A stretch of 11,711 nt of DNA from CAZEAN01 sp964510225 (GTDB lineage: Bacteria > Planctomycetota > Planctomycetia > Isosphaerales > Isosphaeraceae): the NCBI GenBank assembly GCA_964510225.1, contig CAZEAN010000163.1, positions 1 to 11,711 of the forward strand. The letters are read 5' to 3'. The translations under genes and the position numbers were made by a program. The notes below the pieces were generated by a model, which searched no databases, had not been told where the DNA came from, and saw only the letters and a list, made by a program, of their open reading frames with translations. Shown here piece after piece: positions 6,770 to 11,711 of this stretch. Positions within the stretch are counted from its first letter, which is position 1; each line of letters opens with the position of its first letter.

Positions 6770-6788
6770 CTCTTGCTTTAGGGTCTAC

Positions 6789-7625
6789 CTAATCAACACG
6801 GAGAGATGCCGAGAGCTTCCCAAGCGCTTCGTTCTCGATCTGGCGGACTCGTTCGCGGGTCAATCCGAGCGACTCGCCAATCTCCTTCAGCGTTTTCGGC
6901 GGGGCGTTATTGAGGCCGAATCGCATCCGGAGTACCGTTGCCTCACGCTTGTCCATTTGGTCAAGTCGGAGCATCACGAGTTTGAGATCATCGGACTCAA
7001 GCATCTCGTCATCGGGTGGACGCGTCCGATCGTCGGTCAGCATCTCGCCCAAACTCCAACCGTTCTCCGGCTGATCCGTTTGTGGGACGAGGTTGTAAAC
7101 TTTGATTGCTTTCTTGACGATCGCTAATTTCTTCTTGGGGATCTCTAATGCCTTCGCGATTTCTTCAGCGGTCGGGCTACGGCCGAGCTTCTCCTGAAGG
7201 TCCGCTTGGACGCGGCGCCACTTACAGAGAAGTTCAACCATGTACGCCGGAATCCGGATCGGCTTCGCTGTATTGACAAGTGCTCGCTTAATCGACTGTT
7301 TGATCCAGTAGCTTGCGTAGGTGCTAAATCGCGTGCCGACCCTGGGGTTAAATCCTTCCACCGCCCTGAGAAGTCCTAGATTCCCTTCTTCGATCAGATC
7401 CTGTAACGCAAGCCCTTTACCCGTATAGCTTTTCGCCAGCCGAACGACCAATCTAAGGTTCGCTCGGATCATATGGTCTCGTGCGTCTTTGTCCCCTTTG
7501 GCGATACGGTGAGCGAGCTCCTTTTCTTGATGGGCGTTGAGCAGCTCGACGTCATTGATCTCCCGGAGATAAGTCTCCAAGGGGCTCTGGACCACGTCAC
7601 GGCGATGTTGTCGAATCCGAGGCAT
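6789..7625 (-). CDS. RNA polymerase sigma-70 family factor (RpoD/SigA type)
   Basis: The product is a 278-residue sigma factor that directs RNA polymerase to promoters. It shows region 1.2 (SPLETYLREINDVELL, about 14-29), region 2 (ARDHMIRANLRLVVRLAKSY through RFSTYASYWIKQSIKRAL, 48-116), a region 3 helix-turn-helix (138-170), and region 4 with the C-terminal helix-turn-helix (LKEIGESLGLTRERVRQIE, 246-264). Region 2.4 (YWIKQSIKRAL) fits a -10 reader of the primary/group 2 class. Region 1.1 is absent, so it may be a group 2 factor or the short primary-type sigma of planctomycetes; sequence alone does not decide. ATG 7625 has AGAGGG 6 nt upstream; an in-frame TTG at 7658 would add 11 unconserved residues. 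No anti-sigma gene lies next to it. The 3' end meets a shared terminator. Confidence 0.93.
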   Translation of the reverse strand: MPRIRQHRRDVVQSPLETYLREINDVELLNAHQEKELAHRIAKGDKDARDHMIRANLRLVVRLAKSYTGKGLALQDLIEEGNLGLLRAVEGFNPRVGTRFSTYASYWIKQSIKRALVNTAKPIRIPAYMVELLCKWRRVQADLQEKLGRSPTAEEIAKALEIPKKKLAIVKKAIKVYNLVPQTDQPENGWSLGEMLTDDRTRPPDDEMLESDDLKLVMLRLDQMDKREATVLRMRFGLNNAPPKTLKEIGESLGLTRERVRQIENEALGKLSASLRVD

Positions 7626-8088
7626 GCAGATCCCTCTGGCGTCGTCGCTCGGTTGCAATGGAACACCCAGATTGGGTATTCCAGGTGTCTGGGACTGGTG
7701 GCAGGCCTCGTCACCGAAAACACGATGTGTCGATCTGAAGGGTGCTGTTGAAGAAGGCTGAATTGTCTTCTGACTGCAGTCCGATGTTCGACCTCATCTT
7801 CACGATGCTTAAGCCTGGTACGACATTCCGGTGCCAGCCTCAGTTCAAGCGAACCTGACGAGGGTGTCTGGCTACAAGTTTGATTATCGACTACGACAGA
7901 GGAAGTTTGAAGGGCTTCGGGAAACTGTGGATGCTAAGCAGGCAAGACAATACGGATTGTATGGGCTGTTCCAGCGCTTTATGAAGATTCTGCGGTTCAT
8001 TGAAGACTTATTGGACTGCGAAAAGATCTGCTTTCAGAGAGAATAGGTATACTGGGTTAAATTTGTAGAATGCCGAGGGCGCATGAAT
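7626..8088. other. Gap upstream of the sigma factor gene
   Basis: This 460-bp gap should hold the sigma factor promoter on the - strand, but I cannot pick a convincing one. On the + strand, a GTG-started frame at 7831-8046 encodes 71 residues with protein-like composition, including Tyr/Phe/Arg-rich segments such as LRQRKFEGLRETVDAKQARQ and LFQRFMKILRFIEDLLD. It lacks a Shine-Dalgarno sequence, and a stop codon lies six codons upstream of the GTG. It could be a small orphan gene or a remnant. I give it about one chance in four. Confidence 0.4.
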
Positions 8089-8126
8089 AACCCCGAGAAG
8101 CAAGCAGTTGCTGGCCTCTCGGGGTT
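8089..8126. terminator. Hairpin terminator downstream of rpsA
   Basis: AACCCCGAGA (8089-8098) pairs with TCTCGGGGTT (8117-8126) over 10 bp. An inner stem AGCAA/TTGCT surrounds GCAG. It lies 80 bp beyond the rpsA stop. The T tract is short on both strands, so it may be a weak terminator or a 3'-end stabiliser. Confidence 0.6.
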
Positions 8127-8205
8127 TGATTGGTCGTCAGCGAGAAGGAAGATATCTACGTGAGCCGGACTTTCAGTCTGGGGTCTCGGACTCTCGGCGA
8201 GATCG

Positions 8206-10290
8206 TCAGGAGTTCTTTTCTTCGGCAGAGTCGCCAGACTCTGCTGCAACGGAATCGTTAGGCTCTGCTGCAACGGAATCGTCAGACTCGGCCGCAACGG
8301 AGTCGTCGGACTCGGCCGCAACGGAGTCGTCGGACTCAGCCACAACGGAGTCGTCGGACTCGGCCGCAACGGACTCGGGTGCCGAGTCGGTTGGTTCGGT
8401 TGGAGTTTCAGCGGCCATTTCTTCGGTTGTTGCGGCCTCTGAGCTAGGCATCGAGAAGAGTGGCCCGCTGCCGCCAAGACCGCCTCGAAGTTCTTTCTTC
8501 TCCGGTTCTTTGACAGCAGTTGCAGTTGCGGTTGCGGTTGCGGTTGCGGCGGCCGTCGAGGACGGAGCAGCTTGAGCGTCGGAAGTGGTCCCTTCAACGG
8601 CCCCTTCTTCAGCTCCTTCGGCGCTTTGTTCTGCTTCGATCTCCTCTTGCGTCCAGCTTGCTTTCTTCCTTGAGAGGCCGATCTTGCGCTCACCACGGTC
8701 AACGCGAAGGATCTTGACTTCGACCGGATCTCCGACGTTGACGATCTCTTCAGGACTGTCGACCTTGTGGTCTGCGAGTTCTGAAATGTGGAGGAGCCCT
8801 TCAAGGCCCGGCTCCAACTCCACGAAGACACCAAAGTTCGTGAGCTTCGTGACTTTTCCGGTCGCAACGTCCCCCGGGTGGTAACGATCGGGGATGTCGG
8901 TTTCCCAAGGATCTTGGCGAAGCTGTTTCAAGCCGAGCGCAATCCGTTTCCGTTCTTGGTCGACGTTGAGGACTTGGCAAGAAAGAGTCTGACCCTTCTC
9001 GAGGAGTTCGTTGGGGTGGCCGATCTTTCGGGTCCAGCTCATGTCGGAGATGTGGAGTAGACCGTCGATCCCTTCTTCGATTTCGATGAAGGCGCCATAG
9101 TTGGTGAGGTTGCGGACCGTACCTTCGACCATCGTTCCAGGCGGGTACTTTTGGGCGACCTGATCCCAAGGGTTGGACTGGGTCTGCTTCATCCCGAGCG
9201 AGATTTCTTGCTTCTCGCGGTTGATTCCCAAGACGACCACCTGGACCTGGTCGCCGATCTGGACGAGTTCGCTCGGGTGATTGATCCGCTTCGTCCAAGA
9301 CATCTCCGAGATATGGACGAGTCCTTCGATCCCTTCCTCGAGCTTGACGAAAGCACCGTAAGACATGACGTTGACGACTTCCCCGTTGACCTGGGCATTG
9401 ACGGGGTATTTCTCGTCGATCCGTTCCCAAGGGCTTGCGCTCTTCTGCTTTAAGCCAAGGGCGATCTTCTCATGATCTCGGTCGATCTTGAGGACCATGA
9501 CCTCGACGGAGTCGTCGATCCGGACCATATCGCTCGGGTGATTAATCCGGCCCCAGGACATATCCGTGATGTGGAGGAGGCCGTCGATCCCACCGAGATC
9601 CACGAAGGCGCCGAAATCGGCAATATTTTTGACGACGCCCATCCGGATTTGGCCCGGTTCGATTTCAGAGAGAAGATTCTCCTTCTGTCGAGTGCGCTGC
9701 TCTTCGATCAGTTTTCGACGGCTGACGACAATGTTCCGCCGACTCTCATCGATCTTGAGGATCATACATTGGATGTCTTGATCCAAGTAATCACCGATAT
9801 CGGGTGGACGACGGATATCGACCTGGCTCGCGGGGAGGAAGACGTTGACCCCGATGTCGACCAAGAGTCCACCCTTGATCTTTTTGGTAACGCGACCGGT
9901 GACAATATCTCCTTCGGCATTCCTGGAGATGACGTTCTCCCACTGCCGAATTCGATATGCTTTCTTCCTGGAGAGGAGGATTTCGCCCGTGTCGTCGTTC
10001 ATCCCCTCAAGGAGGACCTCGACCTCTTCACCGGGGGCGGGTTTTTCTTCACCCTCTTCCCACTCATTGAGCGAGACGAGCCCCTCAGCTTTGTAGCCGA
10101 CGTCAACGATTGCTTGATCACCGACGACGTCGATGACTTTGCCATGCACAATCGTATTCAGAACGTATTCTTGCCCCTCTTCCAGAAAGGGGGCCATCGG
10201 GTCATCTAAGTCGGCGCCTTCGGGGTCAAGCACCGTCGTCAAATCATCGTCGGAGATATCGAATTCGCGGAGTAGGTTGCGGTCGACCAT
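8206..10290 (-). CDS. rpsA: 30S ribosomal protein S1
   Basis: S1 is the large mRNA-binding ribosomal protein that helps 30S subunits load structured or leader-poor mRNAs. This copy has 694 residues and six S1/OB-fold domains at about 39-109, 126-193, 211-282, 297-368, 384-455 and 471-542. Domains 3-6 share the 'YGAFVKLEEGIEGLVHISEMSW' type core, and domains 1 and 2 are more divergent, as in Escherichia coli S1. A 150-residue extension follows: an Ala/Thr alternation (571-592), a Gly-rich motif LRGGLGGSGPLFSMP (601-615), and an acidic tail of six VAAESDDS-like octapeptides (641-688). The extension makes it longer than the 557-residue E. coli protein. I chose ATG 10290 because MVDRNLLREFDI starts the conserved part. 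An upstream in-frame start at 10341 adds 17 unlikely residues. No clear Shine-Dalgarno precedes it, and a small hairpin lies 14-27 nt upstream. Confidence 0.95.
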   Translation of the reverse strand: MVDRNLLREFDISDDDLTTVLDPEGADLDDPMAPFLEEGQEYVLNTIVHGKVIDVVGDQAIVDVGYKAEGLVSLNEWEEGEEKPAPGEEVEVLLEGMNDDTGEILLSRKKAYRIRQWENVISRNAEGDIVTGRVTKKIKGGLLVDIGVNVFLPASQVDIRRPPDIGDYLDQDIQCMILKIDESRRNIVVSRRKLIEEQRTRQKENLLSEIEPGQIRMGVVKNIADFGAFVDLGGIDGLLHITDMSWGRINHPSDMVRIDDSVEVMVLKIDRDHEKIALGLKQKSASPWERIDEKYPVNAQVNGEVVNVMSYGAFVKLEEGIEGLVHISEMSWTKRINHPSELVQIGDQVQVVVLGINREKQEISLGMKQTQSNPWDQVAQKYPPGTMVEGTVRNLTNYGAFIEIEEGIDGLLHISDMSWTRKIGHPNELLEKGQTLSCQVLNVDQERKRIALGLKQLRQDPWETDIPDRYHPGDVATGKVTKLTNFGVFVELEPGLEGLLHISELADHKVDSPEEIVNVGDPVEVKILRVDRGERKIGLSRKKASWTQEEIEAEQSAEGAEEGAVEGTTSDAQAAPSSTAAATATATATATAVKEPEKKELRGGLGGSGPLFSMPSSEAATTEEMAAETPTEPTDSAPESVAAESDDSVVAESDDSVAAESDDSVAAESDDSVAAEPNDSVAAESGDSAEEKNS
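8227..8373 (-). repeat. 24-bp tandem repeats coding the S1 acidic tail
   Basis: Six 24-bp units plus one codon encode octapeptides of the form Ser-Val-Ala-Ala-Glu-Ser-Asp-Asp. Units toward the S1 C-terminus (8227-8274) are more diverged (SGD and PND variants), while 8275-8373 are nearly identical at DNA level. The array stays in frame and follows six complete S1 domains. Confidence 0.85.
8519..8548 (-). repeat. Hexanucleotide tandem repeat in rpsA
   Basis: Five units of GTTGCG (first unit GTTGCA) on the + strand encode alternating Ala-Thr on the - strand, in the linker after the sixth S1 domain. Gain or loss of units would keep the frame and change the linker by two residues. Confidence 0.75.
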
Positions 10291-10303
10291 GAATGGAATA
10301 AAG

Positions 10304-10317
10304 GGTCCCAGAGGACC
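10304..10317 (-). promoter_or_regulatory. Small hairpin in the rpsA leader
   Basis: GGTCC (10304-10308) and GGACC (10313-10317) pair around CAGA, 14-27 nt upstream of the rpsA ATG, where a ribosome binding site would lie. No Shine-Dalgarno sequence is visible between it and the ATG. Autogenous control of rpsA through a structured leader is known in Escherichia coli; any parallel here is inference. Confidence 0.35.
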
Positions 10318-10514
10318 GATTGACGACCTGGACCACCCCACCGCGTATCGGGACCGGAACTAAGGACGTCAAGGATTGAAGGTAATTACGATCCAGCGAA
10401 AACCACAATGGTTGAACCCAAGCTCACGCGGCAGCTAGGTTCATTACGAATCTCTGATCTTACGGTAACACAGGGGTATCCGACTAGGGGGATTGCCCAT
10501 CCGAATCAAAGCAA

Positions 10515-10550
10515 AACCCTCGGCAGATCCCCAAGAGGATGCCGAGGGTT
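10515..10550 (-). terminator. Intrinsic terminator of the gene ending at 10671
   Basis: AACCCTCGGCA (10515-10525) and TGCCGAGGGTT (10540-10550) form an 11-bp perfect stem. Read on the - strand it is followed by TTGCTTTGATT, a T-rich stretch, about 120 bp beyond the stop codon of the upstream - strand gene. It separates that gene from rpsA. Confidence 0.75.
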
Positions 10551-10623
10551 AAGCGGAGATCTTAGTTGTCCTTCGAGCAGACCGCTCGGATGATTCACTG
10601 ACTCAACTTACGTTGTCTAACTT

Positions 10624-10657
10624 ACCTTGCCTCAACTTTGCGAAATCGAGGCAAGGT
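10624..10657 (-). repeat. Hairpin directly after the 10671 stop codon
   Basis: ACCTTGCCTC (10624-10633) and GAGGCAAGGT (10648-10657) form a perfect 10-bp inverted repeat with a 14-nt loop. It begins 13 nt past the stop codon. No T tract follows on the - strand, so it is more likely a 3'-end stabiliser or an accessory termination element than the main terminator. Confidence 0.5.
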
Positions 10658-10670
10658 CGTCTGAAGTCGA

Positions 10671-11711
10671 TCAAAGACCGCTGAGGTCAGCAGCGATCAC
10701 GCGGACTCCTTCGCCGAGGTTCAGTCGCTCGACGGCACTTTCAGCGACGATGAAGGTCACGTTACGGTGCGGCGGGACCGCTTCCCCAACGAGGACGGAT
10801 GGGCGTGCTTTTTCGGTAATTTCGCCAAGACCGGCGATTGCAAGGCCATTAAGCAGGAGCGGAGACGCGTTGTCGATCCGGACCTTGTAGGTTTGCTTGC
10901 CCTTAACTTTCTTACCCTTTGAGAGCTGAGCACGGACGAGACGACCGACGATCCCTTCGGCGAGTGCATCGGCGACCATTTCTGGTTCATCATCGCCCGC
11001 GATATCGAGGGTGAACTTGCCCATGCCTTCCCAAGCGCTCCCGGTTGCGTTTGTCGAGTAAACCTCAACGGTTGCATCCCGATCAGCATTAGGATCCGTT
11101 TCGTCGTGGAATCGGACAAGACAAGCGATTGCTGGACCTTCAGGTGTTGAAGGAACATCGAACGAGACGTTCAGACCGATGGTGTAGCTGCCGTCAAGCG
11201 ACTTTTGTAGTGAGCTAGCGATCGGATCATCACCGTTGAACTGGAGGTAAAGGGACCCAGAGGAGATGTCGCCCAGCTTTGCACCGGGGGTGGTCACTTG
11301 ATCGACAAACTGTCGGGCCAGGGAGAGATCGTAAGGGGTTGCCCACTTGCTTGAGAGCCGAGCCAGCGTGTTCCAGTCGAGATCTTCGATCAAGAGTTTC
11401 CAGAGCACAAGCTGGGTGACCGATTCCGGGGCTTTATCACGTTGAAGTTGCTTTAGGGCGCTCTTGATGGCTGGGCTGTACTGTTGGAGGCTATCGATGT
11501 CGGCGAGCCTCAGGCTTTCACCTTGACGGGGGAGCATTACGGCACCTGTTGACGGATCAGGACCATTAAGGCTGACCGCTGGGGTGACCAATTCTCGGGT
11601 TTGACCAGGTGACAGGGTTGCACGAGGTAGGTCGGTTGGGGGAAGTGATCGGAAGCCACCACCAAATCCACCACCGCCCATGCCGCCCATACCGCCGCCC
11701 ATACCGCCGCC
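10671..11711 (-). CDS. Gly/Met-rich planctomycete-type protein, 5' end outside window
   Basis: The gene runs off the right edge: the frame is open to 11711 and the first ATG seen (11702) lies inside a Gly/Met repeat without a ribosome binding site, so the true start is probably beyond the window. The visible 346 residues begin with a GGGMGGMGGGGFGGG-type low-complexity segment. The motif FRSLPPTDLPRATLSPGQTR follows, then a helical part (LRLADIDSLQQYSPAIKSALKQLQR and on). The C-terminal part resembles a beta-sandwich (YTIGLNVSFDV, TYKVRIDNASPLLLNGLAI). I recall proteins with this Gly/Met segment followed by a 'PPT-LP-A-L-PGQTR' motif as common uncharacterised planctomycete proteins, probably secreted; the signal peptide would be outside the window. 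Function unknown. Two hairpins follow the stop codon. Confidence 0.8.
   Translation of the reverse strand, partial: GGGMGGGMGGMGGGGFGGGFRSLPPTDLPRATLSPGQTRELVTPAVSLNGPDPSTGAVMLPRQGESLRLADIDSLQQYSPAIKSALKQLQRDKAPESVTQLVLWKLLIEDLDWNTLARLSSKWATPYDLSLARQFVDQVTTPGAKLGDISSGSLYLQFNGDDPIASSLQKSLDGSYTIGLNVSFDVPSTPEGPAIACLVRFHDETDPNADRDATVEVYSTNATGSAWEGMGKFTLDIAGDDEPEMVADALAEGIVGRLVRAQLSKGKKVKGKQTYKVRIDNASPLLLNGLAIAGLGEITEKARPSVLVGEAVPPHRNVTFIVAESAVERLNLGEGVRVIAADLSGL

Noticed and set aside
6717..7127. 136-codon + strand ORF opposite the sigma factor
   Set aside because: It begins inside the terminator hairpin region and is antisense to conserved sigma regions 3 and 4.
8227..8373. Possible CRISPR-like array
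   Set aside because: The 24-bp units are contiguous with no spacers and code an in-frame peptide repeat.
8034..8867. 277-codon - strand ORF overlapping the rpsA 3' end
   Set aside because: It is an alternative frame through the repeat-rich S1 tail, producing Ser/Pro/Thr/Gln-rich low-complexity protein. The S1 frame continues without a break to its own stop at 8206.
9472..10209. 245-codon + strand ORF opposite rpsA
   Set aside because: It is an antisense shadow of the S1 coding frame. Its Asp/Val/Leu-heavy translation mirrors the repetitive OB-fold codons, and the - strand frame encodes unmistakable S1 domains.

Overview
The window looks like a chromosomal segment of a planctomycete, probably from an Isosphaera-like lineage. 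This is inferred from gene content, not from a database match. The supporting signs are a secreted PEP-CTERM protein, a small sigma-70 factor lacking region 1.1, a ribosomal protein S1 with six S1 domains and a long low-complexity tail, a PolX with a C-terminal PHP domain, a Gly/Met-rich secreted-type protein, and small membrane proteins of the 'xxIRDLM' N-terminal type. Base composition is moderately GC-rich, and the best-supported starts carry GGAGG-type ribosome binding sites.

Layout: positions 1-3619 are sparse accessory-like DNA on the + strand. They hold five small genes: two small membrane proteins (434-760, 900-1205), a DUF4177-like protein (1742-2050), an orphan soluble protein (2309-2869) and a four-helix membrane protein (3083-3619). 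Between them lie long gaps, one hard-to-assign stretch (1206-1741), and a 26-bp element present in two diverged copies upstream of the last two genes. From 3661 to 5391 runs polX on the - strand. A 520-bp divergent intergenic region follows, with a tandem 19-bp repeat and a 45-bp imperfect palindrome, and then the + strand PEP-CTERM gene (5912-6682). That gene converges on a sigma-70 gene (6789-7625, -) across two hairpins, one of them a strong bidirectional terminator. A 460-bp gap leads to rpsA (8206-10290, -), then 380 bp with two hairpins, then a - strand gene cut by the window edge (10671-11711).

Functionally the right half is core machinery: translation initiation/mRNA binding (S1), transcription (sigma factor) and DNA repair (PolX). 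The genes appear to be separate transcription units, because terminator-like hairpins and gaps separate them, so no operon is proposed. The left part is lineage-specific and of unknown function. I did not find a convincing undescribed multi-gene system. The most unusual signals are the repeat-built tail of S1, the paired intergenic element, and the palindrome and tandem repeat between polX and the PEP-CTERM gene.
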